DNA from: Leguminivora glycinivorella | Lineage: Eukaryota; Arthropoda; Insecta; Lepidoptera; Tortricidae | DNA length: 64,000 nt | Assembly: GCF_023078275.1 (NCBI RefSeq) | Contig: NC_062998.1 | Span: 13,591,916 to 13,655,915 of the forward strand | Reading direction: 5' to 3' | Part shown: positions 1 through 14,100 of the stretch, piece by piece | Numbering within the stretch: position 1 is the stretch's first letter | How the letters are laid out: every line of letters begins with the position of its first letter | Notes under the pieces: generated by a model | Seen by the model: the letters and a program-made list of their open reading frames with translations, nothing else | The model's database searches: none | Told to the model about the DNA's origin: nothing | Program-made: the position numbers and the translations under genes

Positions 1-320
1 AAGAAATACCTTGGCAATGGCCCTTAACTCTTCAATTTTATTAATAAACATTTTATTATGTTAACTATGTATAAGATAGTAGATAGATACCATTCCTTAA
101 AGACTGCTCGAAACAACGTTATGTGGCTAATACACGCATGAACAATAACAAAACAATTAATATCTTGTTATCGTACGTGGTTTAATTACGTTAACATTGA
201 ATATGAATTAGCCCCCGTTTCGGTTACGTACGTTCGGCGAACTATTTGCTACTCGTTCAAGGCAATTATTTAAATTAGCTTTCCGCGCTTTCGCACTCAC
301 CTACTTGCAGTTTAATAGAT
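1..320. other. Non-coding sequence at left edge
   Basis: AT-rich sequence with no convincing coding frame. Because the first recognised C3G exon starts at 2179 with an acceptor, this is probably C3G intron, but an upstream gene end cannot be excluded. Confidence 0.4.
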
Positions 321-1752
321 GGGTGATTCTAAGTTAAGAGGTAATACGTTGTATGGAGAGACGGCGCGAACTTTTTTGTTGTTTTTTACCTATTTGTTTA
401 TTTGTATTAGTTAAAACTGCCAATTTGAAGTGTTTACAAAGAGGACCAGTCAATTTATTTGTTTTATCGTGTTTTATCAGCGACCAGGGGAAATACTCAG
501 TCCAGGGGAGATACTGTTGCACAGGGGAGGATACTTTGTGACCAGGGAAGAGACAGTTGTATGAAAAATTTAGTTTTATTTTTTAAGAATTAACTCTATT
601 TATTGTTTTTATTATAATTATTGATTATTTATACTCAGACTTTACATTTCATAACATTCTTACAGCAAGAAAAGTGATAATTCCTTAATGAGTTGTCTTA
701 TTTTTCACTTCTCCATATTATCCATTAAAACAAAAATAATTTGAATGTACAATCAATAGGCAACAAGTAAACAAAAACCTATCATATTAATATCAGTATT
801 AAACCTTTTTATTAAACAGCTTCACGAAAATTTCATATGAAGTTGAATGTGAATGTGTCCTCTTTTTTCTTAATAGTTGCGTTTTTCTGGAAAGAAAACC
901 TTCTATCGTAAAGCTAGAATAAAAATAGGTACAACGCTAAACAAAGGTTAAGAGAAAACGGAAATAAAAATAATCAAAACTAGTACAAAAGTATCTCCCC
1001 TGGCTTTTTGATACGCCAGGGGAGATACATTTTCGATGAAAATCAAAAATAGCTGTAAAAGTGTTTCTCGTACGCAATTCATAAATAAACGTAACAATAT
1101 ATTCAACATTTACAGTGGATATTGTTATATATATTAGTATTTAAACAAATGATTGTGAAATAAAAGTGACCAGAGGAAAGACTGCATTCACTCAACATTT
1201 CTGTACCCAGCGAGTGCCGTGGCCGAAATAATCAACAAAACGGATGCATAGTTGCCTTACGCGCCTCTTGACGGTAACTTCACATAACACCCTGTGTATT
1301 AGAGGACAGAACCTCCACAGATTAACAAATTAAACCGACTTTTGAACGAAAACTAAAAAGCCAGGGGACGAGACACGAAACACGTAGGACAAAGTTTGGA
1401 GTTCATAATTGTTGTTAAATACAGTAATATAAGAAATTCCACTCATAAAATACTGTTCCTTAGTTATTTGTGTTTGTAAAATTAAGGCTATTAAAATAAT
1501 AAGTGAATTTTAACAAAGTCATAATTACTTGTTGACAAATAAATTCGGTTGGGGGACAGGCCAGGGGAGAGACATTTTTCCTACATTAGAGCTGATTGTG
1601 ACTAATTTACATGAATTTCTGTAATAATTTTGAGTGCCCAGGTAGAAAACATTTAGTTTTATAAAATAAATATGTTATTATGAAGTATTATCTTGAAAAA
1701 ATATATTTTTTTGTCAGTGCCGTCGAAAGTACCTCTTAACTTAGAATCACCC
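321..1752. mobile_element. 1.4-kb TIR element with CCAGGGGAGA-type subterminal repeats
   Basis: The ends are a perfect 23-bp inverted repeat (321-343 and 1730-1752, beginning GGGTGATTCTAAGTTAAGAG). AGAT lies directly outside both ends (317-320 and 1753-1756), a likely 4-bp target duplication. Inside, about nine copies of a motif close to CCAGGGGAGATAC occur near 483, 501, 521, 541, 994 (reverse), 1014, 1169, 1363 and 1559. No transposase frame is visible, so it is non-autonomous. The 4-bp duplication rules out the TA-, TTAA- and 8-bp superfamilies; I cannot name the family. Confidence 0.75.
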
Positions 1753-2178
1753 AGATACATTTTAATAATGGACATTAACTAGTAATTAATTAGTATTACA
1801 GATTAACACGTTTAAAGAATGTGTCACTGGTGCTACGGTAGACAAGAACAGTAATGTGTGTATTTACCAGGTATCACACGCGCTTACAAATAGTGCGATA
1901 GGGACGGCCAGATGTTTTATCATTTATCGCGCGACCATACTTGCCTGCCAGGACTAAACATATGCGGGCATTGCACCGACCGTTTTAAACCCTTTGACTT
2001 TGTGTGGCAGCATTATTACCCGAATCCCAAAGATAAGCATGACTTTTCCTCGTTTCTGGGAGAAATGCGGGACTTCTAAGCGGTTCAATCGCCTGGGAAA
2101 GTGCTCATTAAATTTATGCATGGTAATTTGTTATGTGCATAAAAATAAGAAATAATCGTGGTTCATTTAATGTTTCAG
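1753..2178. other. Presumed C3G intron before first visible exon
   Basis: No coding frame or repeat recognised. It ends in the splice acceptor TGTTTCAG at 2171-2178. Confidence 0.4.
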
Positions 2179-5100
2179 ACAAAGCCCAGTGTGCTCGCTG
2201 CACGGCGAGGCGCGGCCGCATACGCTGGCCGAGCACCACCCCACGCGGCCGCCCCCGCTGCCGCTCAAGAAGAAACACAGTCAGTATCCTCCCGACTATC
2301 CACACATACACTATACTGTCCAGTTTAGAGTATTAGAGCCTAGAAACCAAATCAAATAACTTGCCACCCTACACGCGTCTCCCGAGCGTCAGCGTCGGCA
2401 TGCGAGTTTCATTACATTGCTCTAAATGCGGTATTTGGTCCGCAATGTATCTAAAATCGCATGCGAGTTTGCGCGCAGTTTAAGTGGGTCCTGACATAGC
2501 AGTGTGGCGTACAGTCTGACCAAAAAGAGTAGAAAGATAAAAAATGGCAACATCGTAGTTTCGTCCCGTTTTCTCACATATTGATTTGAAAGGGATGACT
2601 CTATATTGTTGACACTTTTTAATTTCTACTCTTTTTGGTAAGACTGTAACTGCGTAGCGACGCCTTTATCCTTACCTGGACTAAACTAGAGTAATGCCTG
2701 AAAAACGCTAGTGTGTGGTGGTCCTAAACCGTTCTACACTTTGACACGACGGAGTTTTGAAATTTACTCTAATTGACCGACTTAATAGAACTATGTTTCT
2801 AGGCATTAATATTCTTAGCTATGGATAGTATCGTATTCTAAAATAAAGTCTGACTAAGCTCAGACTTTTATAGTCTTGTATTGATATTGTTATATCATTA
2901 GCCAGACTGCATGCAGAAATATCCCTAACTGTTATGCAAAATAATTCTCACACTTAACTAATTCAGGCGGTGTGGTTAACCTTGATCTTTAAGACTGAGT
3001 AAATTCAAAAAAGGTAAATTAATGAATAAGCTATTCTATATCTTTATGTCCTATGCGTTTAACTTGCATTGTCTTCAAGTGCTTGGTATGTGCTAGATAT
3101 ATTCTAAATTGAATTAAATTCCATTTTACCTTCAAGCAATATGTAAGCATGTTTGTATAGTAGATAGTAAAACAAAAATCACTTTTCTTATCCATATATG
3201 ACACCAAGTTGAGAAATATATGAGTGTATGCTAGTCAACACAACTGTCATATGTACAGCCATGCTCAGTGTCCCGTGTAATGTGATATTCAAATAAAAAT
3301 GCAGCAGATTTAGGCCCGATTTAGCCGGCGTGCGAACTCGCATGCGATTTTAGTTACATTGAGGGCTGTTGAGGTTGCATACAATTTTGCACAGCCATCA
3401 AATACCGCAATGTATTAAGCGAGGAAAGCGAGTTCTCGTAACGTCTAAATGGGCCCTTACTGCGGCTGACTGGCAGCGAAAACGACGGCAACATTTGTCA
3501 AATATAACATACTAGTTTTTGCCCGCGGCTTCGCTCGCGTTAACTTCCACCCCCATTGTAGAAAAGTGGGGGTTAGAAAGAGACAAAAAGTAGCCTATGT
3601 CACTCTCCTTCCCTTCAACTATCTCCACGTAAAAAATCACGTCTATTCGTCGCTCCGTTTTGCCGTGAAAGACGGACAAACAAAGAGACACACACTTTCC
3701 CGTTTATAATATTAGTATGGATTATGGATAACCAGTGCATAATATAAAACTACACTTAATGCGAAGTTTCTTCTTTCTTGGTATATACTATGTATTCCAA
3801 AGTAACATAGTCTTCGTAAGGCAAAATTAACTTTCAGCTAGGGAAGGTTTTTTTTTAAATATAGCATATGGGACCCATTAGGTATAGAATGCCATAATAT
3901 CATTAAAAAAAAAAAAAACACTTTGTGTATGTTGTTTTCTTCTGTTCCATATCCTTTTTTCCTAAAGCCGATATACCTACGCATATAACTGTCACTAACT
4001 GGACTGGATTCATTCGCGATAATAATCAAGTGATAAAACTATCATGTCATGGACAATTGGATATCATGATTTTGACCATTTGCCCATTGCGCCATAAAAT
4101 ATTCCAAAAGATTTGCATGATTTATAATCGAAATGTATCTACTCTGTTGTTTTAACCGTTACGTTCACCGAAGACTGAACTATGATAATGCGAAACCAAC
4201 ATGAATTCGTACCTTTATAACGGCAACAATAATTGGCGATATTTTACGGATTATCTGGTTATTGTGATGTAAGGTTACTTTTATTAGAGTACGAACTCTT
4301 GTTAAATTTCTCACGTCTAGTGGTTCAGCTGTCCTATGTGGTAGGCCACTAAAACTAATTTCAGTCTAACCTTTTAACCGCCCTGATGTTATACATTTGA
4401 CTAGCTATTTTCATTTCTCACATATTTACAAAAGAATTACTTGTTTTATCTGATATAAAGATGGTTAAAAGGTTAAATGCAAAAACACTAACAAACCATG
4501 CACATTTGTCTTGTGAACACTTCAAAAAGTTCAGAAGGTCAAATCGTAAACAATGAAGGGGGTTATAACGGCATGTTTGTCTGTTGTGCCGGTGCGGTGC
4601 CGCAGTGTTTCAAAGCGTCGCATACAGCGGTGAGTGGATTGCATGCACGCGCTACACAGCTCCAACTCATCTCGCTTCCTTCGGCTCGGCAGTCGGAGCT
4701 TTTACTCCTTCGATAGTAATAATCCATTTAGCAGCATTTTTCACCATTTCAGGATCAAAGTCTACGTTTATAACTGTGTACATATAATCTGTTCCCTTTA
4801 TAAACGATATGGGTTCTGTCAGTCCGACGTCGACACGTTTTCATATAGTTAACACAGTCACACTCCAAATGCAAACTACCTGGAGGTTCATCTGCGTGCT
4901 TTTAGCGGTTTTTCACAGCTTTTATCACTGACATATAGATCTAAGACACAGCCTCACCTAGTTTGCTTTCTTGTTCTTGTGAATAGTACTATGAATTAAG
5001 GCTTTCTTCTAACGAATTTGGAATACACTAGTACAATAGAGCTTATGACGTCCTAGAGAGCTTCATAGTATATTAATGTACCTTCATCGTATAGTTTTGA

Positions 5101-8100
5101 CATTAACTCATACTATTTGATTCCATTTGACGTTGTTTTTTTTGTCTCTGTTATTGACTGGTATCGCAGTTGGTTAAATTTCGTTTGCTGCATATTTGCA
5201 AAACAATTTGGTTTTATAACATGATCAGTGTCAATTTAATAATCGGATGCTTCAATTCCGAGTATTCAATTTTATTGGAATTTGTGCCCAAGCGTGGCGC
5301 ATATTTGCCCGTATGTTTAACACTTCTCACTACGTATAACAAAAAATAATTTCATTTGAGTCGACCTCATTTGATTGTATGATTTTGTTTTCACGCACAA
5401 GTACACGTTTGTAGTTTAGATAGTAGCTTTTGTTACGCGTAGTGGGATAGCTTTGGGGGCCCTATATATCAGCTTTTCGTATACACCCTTTATCGGTACG
5501 CACGGTCACGGACTTTAATTGTTTATCCATTTCTAGTCCATTTTATACTGGACATCTCATAAGCGTAGTTAAGCTATGACGTGTCCAGTATAAAACGAGG
5601 ACCAACAATTAAAGTCCGTGACTGTACAACCCGCGGTAACCGATTGCTACGTAGACATATTTCCAAGGGTTTCCACGGGCTGCTAAAGCGACCAGTATGC
5701 GGATAACGCTTTCAGGTCTAACGATGCTTTATCATTTATAATATAATGTGTAATATTTGTTTAGTTATGGCGTATATGGAGATGTTCGGCAACTGCAGTC
5801 ACCCGCCCAACAACGCGGCCGCGCCGCCCGACATGTTCCGGCACTCCATTCATACATACAATCTGGCCAGGTAAGCGTCAATGTTCATCTGATGAGGTTT
5901 TGACTCCTGGAAGCAAAATGAATCTTCTCAGGTGGAAAGCCATATACTTTATTACTCACATTCTCAATTCCGTTAATTGCTTAGAGTACGATAAACTACC
6001 TCAAATGGAATGCCACGAAAAATCTGCCATTTCTATGATGATACAAAGTTTAATGGTCTATGGCGTCGGACCCATGTTTAGATCATGAACCTACAATTCT
6101 ATGGACAGATAACTCCGAAGAAAAACCTGTGATTCCATCATCCACATTGATAGCTTTGTCTATGACCTCATCCACTAATCTCCCGTCAGTCGGATCGAGG
6201 CGCCCGTGGCGAAAACATCTCCAGAAAAATAAGAAAATATGCCTACATGCGTTGTCAAATTGTGTAAAAATGACAACAATCGAAAGAAAAAAAAATACGG
6301 AGCAACTTTTCATGCGTAAATTAATACTTTATCACGTTATTATGCGTAAAATCACAATATTAATTAATGTTCATAATCGTAAACCAACAAACTGCAAAAC
6401 AAGAGTGTGACCAGTATTTTTTTAAATAGTGTTTGCACACAGCGCACTGAGTCATTATTATTTGTTAAAAACAAGATATTTCTAAGTTTCAAGTAAAATA
6501 ATTAATTTTTGATAAATTAAGTGAAGAATTGATTTTCTTTTGACCTGAATTGTAATTATTTTGATTTTAAATCGTGTTTGCATATCGCAAACCGTCTGCC
6601 ATTGCTGGCTTGTAAGGTCGCCACCAAGCCATAAAATAAAATTTAAAAAAAAACGTCCGCCATTGTTGGGTCACAGCCGGTCTTCAGTGAGACTCTCTCT
6701 GTTCTATTACTACTCTGTGGTTTAGATTGATTTTGTTTCAAGATTTGAAAAATTTACACTTAAAAAAACCGGTCTTTGGACGCTGTAAAGCTCTCGAAAA
6801 CTGCCCTGACTTAACCCGCTAGTGTGTAATCTACTGTAAAATTCAGCTTGTTTATTCGCTAAAGGTTCTTTCCATTCCACTCCAAGAATTTAAAGCGTTT
6901 CTCATCAATGAAACATTTATTTCATCCATTATTCCTCAAACTGTATAATTCATTGACATTAACAGTTCATATAGCACATTAACAGTTCATACATAGTATA
7001 GCCACAGTATAATAAAGAGTACTACCGTACAGTATGGCCACTCTCGCTCCCCGCTGAAAGTGCCGCCCACCCCCTCTCGGTTACCTCACAGTTACCGCCT
7101 GTCAAAAACGCCAACACTCAACCCGTCATATCTCACTAACACAAACATGGTACGCGTTCACCTATCGAGCTTAGAATGTGTGCTAGGAACGCGCCTCTTT
7201 CATATATTTGATCGCCAGTGTCCGAGATGTGGTATAGCATTAACCAAGTAATAAAATTCCAGTGCGCAACACCCGAGCGGGAACAGTATGGTGCAGCGCC
7301 ACCAGCACGTCCAAAGGTCCATAGCGCAGTCGTTTACTGTGCAGCACTTTAGCAGTCCACCCGTACTGAGGTAAGAGAACCAAGTCGCTAATAATAATTT
7401 AAACGTTTGTCAATTACAACAAGCTGTAGATCGTTCGGCTCATCATCTTCACATTTTGCGTTGTTTATTGCGACACTAACGCACGAAGTGATCTATTATG
7501 AACTTTTTTCTACTCCCGTGTTGGTTATTCGTCATTTACCGTGTCGTGCATAGATCGTTAAAACCCTACATGGCAGATGCCCGCCCCCGCCCGGCGCCCC
7601 GCGCACCCGCGCATACGATATAGCTCTTAAAGCATTGTGAGGATGCCGTTAAGGGATATAGCGGGCCGCGGGGCGCCGGCCGGGGGCGGGCGGCGGCGCG
7701 GGGGAGTGCGAGCGACGGGGTGAGTGCAGAAACATTGCAGAGGACAAGTCAAAATACTTGTAGGAAACAGTGCGAATTTCACGAAAGTTATTCTAGAAAA
7801 CTATTCAAAAGTGCATGGTCGTAGAAATAGTATTGTATGCAACGGTGTTTAACTGAGTCAAAAAATACTCGTGGCGTCTCAATAACAATTTTCGGCTTCG
7901 CCTCAAATTGTTACCCACGCCACTCGTATTTTTTGACCTCCTTTAAACGCCTGTTGCATAAAATACTATTCTAGGACCACTTCATTTTATTTGGCAGCTG
8001 ACTGCTTTTAAAAAAGCAATGTCTGACACCCACTAAGGCATTTTTAAATGAAAGTGTTAAGCAGTAACATCTGCTTGTTTATTACTTACAAACGTTCCCA

Positions 8101-11100
8101 AAAAGAAACTTCTGGCAAGAGGTCGTTGAACTTGTTACTGATATTATGCAATGGATCACTCCTGCTGTTGACTGTACACAGCAACTGAACAGAAAGTATC
8201 AAGATCTATTTTTCGCCTGAGCATATGCGCATTTATTTCGCGCGTTGCCGCGGTGAATATTTTAGAATAATAGCCAGTTCCTGATAGTTATTTAGGAGAT
8301 GTGTGCTCTGTCCGCAGTGGGTCCGAGGACAGCGTCAGTTTGATCACGTCTGGCGGGACCAGCCCCGTGCCTCCCGAGCTACCGCCAAAGATGAGTAAAA
8401 CTAAGGTACTGCATTTCTTCTTTAATATAGAGTAGTGCCCAGTGAAAATCACATTATTTTGCTAACCACCCAATTACCCATATTCCTGTATTGTTTGTAA
8501 CTAATATGTTTACTTACCTAAGGAATGGAAACCAAACCTCTGGTCTTGTTATTACTATGTATTACTACTACTACTGGCCTTAGCGTCTAATTCAGACGAT
8601 TTATGGCGCAATGTCCGAAAAACATCGCTTGATCTTGAATCCACAGTATCCCCTAACCTTCGATCAAAGGCTCATAAGTCCTAGTGTTTTCAATGTGTTT
8701 TATTTTCAGATTCAAATCAATTCGAGCAATGAACTTCTCCCGCCGCCCTCGCCTCGGCCTTCATCGCACAATAGCTCTACCTCTGTTGAAGAAATCACGC
8801 ACAACAATTTGGTAATTATATTGAATTCAGAATGGTGGTGTCCGATCGATGAATTGTTTTTATTTGAAATAACGATCCAGTGTAGAAACGTAGGTATCAT
8901 GATTTAAAGTTAAAAAAGAGGTTTCATACTCATTATTTGATACAAATAAAGTGGCACCAGTCTTCCTGAAGTACTTATACAATGATTCCATTGCAGAATT
9001 CGGACGAGTCTTACATTAGTACTTCCACGCCGGCCAAGTTCCCCATCGAAGATGAGCACGAGCTGCTGGTGCCAGAGCCGACACCCTCACCTGTGCCTTC
9101 GCAGGTTAGTCAAATAATATCTTTGAAAAAATAATGTATCAGATTTCATAAAAAGATAGAACAAAGTGAGAAGTTTTAGTTTACGTGACTCATGTTATAA
9201 TTTTTTTGTAGAAGAGTGAAAGCAGTACGGAGCCTATAGCGGCCACAAAAGACTCTGACGCCGCTCCTCCGGACGCCGACCCCGAAGACATCATACTGCA
9301 GACCGACATCAGCTCGAACCTGCTTCTGAAGGCGCCCAGCAAAGACGGCCCGGAGGTGCGCGGCGGCCATCCGGACGCTCTCATCGTTCTCGCCACTAAA
9401 GCTACCAAAGGTATGTCGCATATTGTATCCACTAAAAACATAACGTTTCGTATGGAAACCCAAAGCTAGCGAAGGAATGAACTAAATAAATAAGATATAC
9501 ACACTCATTAATTTCTCTGGTAACGACAATCTAAAACTTGCATGATAAATTCTATAATCTGTTAACTTTCTGGCGAAACTTACACTACCAATCTTTGAAA
9601 TGTGCTAGTCAGTAGCTCCATGTAAACAATAACATGATTTCTTGAGACGATAACAAGGTTCTGTACTTAGTGTCCATTAGGAATATTTGCACACTGCATG
9701 ATTCTGGAGCGACAGTTACATTGATAAATTGGCTCCTTTTGTGCATGATAATATCTTGGGAGTGACCAATTAAAATAAAGCGTGTTGTCACGAACAGTTA
9801 AGCGTTTCTATAGAGCTAGGTAAACGTGCAATGGCTTCTAATCTTATAACTTTCATGCTTTCACTTTACAGAGACGGACGAGTGTAAGTGGTCGATTCAT
9901 TGTATGGTTTGGGGCTGAGACAGTAAATGGATGTATACTTTCCGATTCTACTAGTGCTTTTGCTTTGTATGATAGCCGCCAAATGAAGCTTAGTGCCACG
10001 CTAGTGATCATTTGTGAATAATGCCAGTTACAGCTTCATTGGATGCGTTTATTGAATAAGATCAGACAACTGAAAGTAAATGAATTTAAAGTGTAGCTGC
10101 TTTATTATCGAGCATGTTGTTAGGATTTTTATTTATTTTCAACATAAAGCTTACTTACTAACTACTACTAACGTACGTGTAGTCACTGAGTGAGCATGAG
10201 CACATTGAGCACAGCGAAAAATATTTGAATACACTACATACTATGGTAGACACAACTGATTACCGCTTCAAATCAAACGTTTACGTTTGCGCTTGAGTTG
10301 ATTTTTTCCCAGAGTGAAAAATTGTGATACGAGTTTTTTACATGGGCTTTACATACATGATCAAGAAATGATAAATAAAAAAAAAACAATATAAATCTCC
10401 TGTATAATTCAATATTCGAGTCCCAGCGACATCATATGATGTCAGTAAAATATACCTAAATAGTAGGGTGGATAAAAAAACACTTTTGGAATTAGCAAAC
10501 CTAATAGTTATCAATCAATGACCCTTAGTCTATGAAGCCTTTGTGCAAAATTTCAGCTTTTTTAATCAACATCTTCACCTTCAGATCCCGCATTAGGTTT
10601 GAAATTTTGAAAATCATACAAACCTGAAAATTCACGTTCAGATTTAAAAAAAAATTCGGCTGTATTATGTTAAGTATATGTTATTGATACATATCAATAT
10701 AAGAAACTACCAAAAGTTGCGAAAATAGCGTTAAAAATCGCAAAGTTTCGGTATTTTAGCGGTTATTTCGGCAAATGTACTAAAACTAGGCGAACTTTGG
10801 CGATTTTTGATGCTATTTTCGCAACTTTTGGTAGTTTCTTATATTGATATGTATCAATAACATATGTATACTTAACATAATACAGCCGAATTTTTTTTTT
10901 AAATCTGAAAGTTGAATTTTCAGGTTTGTATGAGATTTTCAAAATTTCATACCTAATGCGGGGGCTGAAGATGTTGATTAAAAAAGCTGAAATTTTGCAC
11001 AAAGGCTTCATAGACTAAGGGTTATTGATTGATAACTATTAGGTTTGCTAATTCCAAAAAAGTGTTTTTTTGATCCACCCTACTAAATAGCTGGTTTTAG

Positions 11101-14100
11101 TCCCAATCTTTCCCATGTTTTCATCTTAGTTACATGACGACTCAATGCCCGTCATGAGGCCACCGCTGAGCGGACGGAGCAGTCATTATTATCGTAATTC
11201 TAGTTAAAACATACACTTAGGGAAAAATCTCCTCTAAGGCCCACTTGCACCAACCACAACTCAGGGTTAGCGGGCTGTCAACTGTCAAATTCCATATAAA
11301 ATGGTGGGTTAACCCTCGCATTTTCGTTGGTGCAAGTGGCCCTTATTTTAGTTACTAATGCGATAGTAGATTGTGTGAAAAAGGAGCAAAAATAAAAATA
11401 CGCTCAAGATTATATTTTAGAATCCCTCGCTGCTCAGGAATCTCAGGATTCAACTATAGAAAACTTTGCTTTAATCAGGATTTAATGTAATTTTTTCTCC
11501 CTTGTGACACAATGTACTATCACACCACCTTTAAGGAAATGATTTGCTCAACAAAAAAAATGTTATAACAGAAAATATCACATTTTTGTTCCCTCATAGC
11601 AGGGAAGAAAAGTGCCACTTTACCCTTTTCCGTCGGGGATAAAAGTCCCTTTTCCGAACAGGTGATGTGAAAATAATATTGTTGGCATTATTTTTGCATT
11701 AATAGAAAAACAAAAAAATCTACAAACCGACCTATCAATACCATAAGGAGTAGGGTTGTAAATGATTATAGTTTTATAGTCTAACTGAACTGAACTTATT
11801 TCTATTAACTATAGATGTCAGAATGCAAGAGAAGTCTTCATTCATTGGTGGATTATTGAAAAACATTACTTTTTTGTTATGTTTATTTTTTACACAACGA
11901 TCTAAAATATATCAAGATAGGTACCATAACATAAATACAGAATGAGTTCTTGCTGGCAGCACTAACATTTAAATTCGCAGTTACACAATAAAATTGCTTA
12001 TTATGAATTTACGATATCAAATACCTAATAATTTTCAGTGAATTCTATAATCAAACAAAAAAAAGGTGACATCAGGTAATAGGCTAGTTTCCTATACTTA
12101 AAATAAAATATTTTATGCAGTGCTCGAAATAAAACACCACATAATTAGAAGAAAAATATGGACAGTAGTTATGTTTAAACATAATTTCCATTTAATAAGT
12201 CGGAGAATGATATAAAGTAAATGAATTGACCGTGACGTCACTCCTCAGTATTTCATAGTAATTCCATATTAGCAAATCGTTTTGACAGTTCTTAAAAAGA
12301 AGCTGATTTGACTATTAGGAAACTAGCCTATTACAGTTGCCAAAAGCAATTGAGTGGATGTATTTAAAGTCACTTACGGGTCTAACGCGATTACGATTAA
12401 CGAACGTTTTTTTGGTCTCTATAGCCATCTCTTGCATTCTAATATCTACATAGCTTTCGCCAGTGTCTTAAGCTTGATATCTGTGCACAGACTTCGCATA
12501 CCAAGAGGCGTTCCTAGCCACGTACCGAACGTGGGTAGCGCCGCGCGAGCTCGTGGCGCGGCTGACGCGTCGCGCGCACCACTTCAAGTCGCGGCCTCAC
12601 GAGCTGCGGTCCACACTCAGTTTGCTCACGAGAGTCGTTAATGATCTTACGTAAGTACTACATTCCTTCTTCCTCGGTTCCTCATGGCTGAGGGTCGCGG
12701 CCACATGAGGTCGTTATTTTGCGCAACCAAAGCTCTCCATTGATCACGGTCTTATGCAGTCCTAATAAAAGGCGCCTGTGTCAATCCCTGGCAGTGCCCA
12801 TTTCTGAAAATGCCCATAAACCATAACCGCTTAATCAACAGAGATGCTGAACTATTTTATTATCTACAAAACTATGACGCATATTTGTTTATTCAAATGG
12901 ATACATGAAAGTTCATACAGTTTTGTTTATTTTAGGATGACGGACCTTGAAGAATCTCTAATGCAGAAAATTATGGAATTTATTTATTGGCTCATTGAAG
13001 TCGAAGAGTTGCCAATCGCTAAAGCACTAAGACAAATTTTGGTGGACAAGCAAAAGCAGCTGCATAATCAACAACAGGTAACTTTCACTTAAATACTTGT
13101 GAGTGTCAGAATGGCGGGTGTACATCAAGCAATCCTGGTGTGGTATACGTCAGGAGTTATTGCTAGCAATGTGCCAAATGTGCGCCAAAACTCGAGCAAT
13201 GTGCTCTTTGAACTCCAGAGATATTTAAGAAATTAATGACACCCGCCATTCTGACGTCAGGTTGGCGGGTGTACTTCCAGTTCTAGCTAATGGCTGCCTA
13301 CTCAAGGGTGAAAGTACTGCCTAAGGTTAGTGCTTGCAATGTGCTTCGACATGTATGAAACACAAACTAATTCAGAGAGCCGTTGAAGAGTAATATGGGA
13401 TTGAATAAATATATCTATAAGTATCACTTTTTTGTGAAAAGCGCCTGCATGTTAATGCTGCATTGCAGGCAATGAACATTGCTATTTTATTTCAGCAGGC
13501 GTTATAGATATATTTATTCAATCCCATATTACTCTTCAACGGCTCTCTGAATTAGTGTGTGTTTCATACATGTGGAAGCACATTGCGAGCACTAACCTTA
13601 GGCAAGTTAGGCAGTACTTTCACCCTCGAGTAAGCAGCCATTAGCTAGAACTGGAAGTACACCCGCCAACCTGACGTCAGAATGGCGGGTGTCATTAATT
13701 TCTTAAATATCTCTGGAGTTCAAAGAGCACATTGCTCGAATTTTGGTGCACATTTGGCACATTGCTAGCACTAACTCCTGACGTATACCACACCAGGATT
13801 GCTTGATGTACACCCGCCATTCTGACGCTCACAAATACTTAGAATTAAGCGGGCGGTTGTTTTATGCGATTACAGCAGCGTTAAACGCATGCCATTAACG
13901 GAATGTAAGGAAAATGACATGATGCTGCGGAAATCGCTTTGACAATTTTCATACCTTCCGTGATCGCATAATGTGAGGTTTCTCTATTTCGTAAAGCCAA
14001 AATATCATTATGAACTCAGATGTATAACTTAATAATTGTGTATGTATTTTCTGATTACGTGTTGTGTGTCAGGCGAACACCCGATACGAATACGAGTCTC

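Noticed and set aside
6060..6410. 116-residue + strand frame in a C3G intron
   Set aside because: Low-complexity lysine-rich end, no splice sites in phase, no family resemblance.
9176..9463. Minus-strand 95- and 83-residue frames
   Set aside because: They are antisense shadows of the GC-rich C3G exon 9212-9410.
13099..13832. CRISPR-like or bacterial repeat array
   Set aside because: The repeated blocks are two inverted arms of one transposon; there are no spaced direct repeats anywhere in the window.
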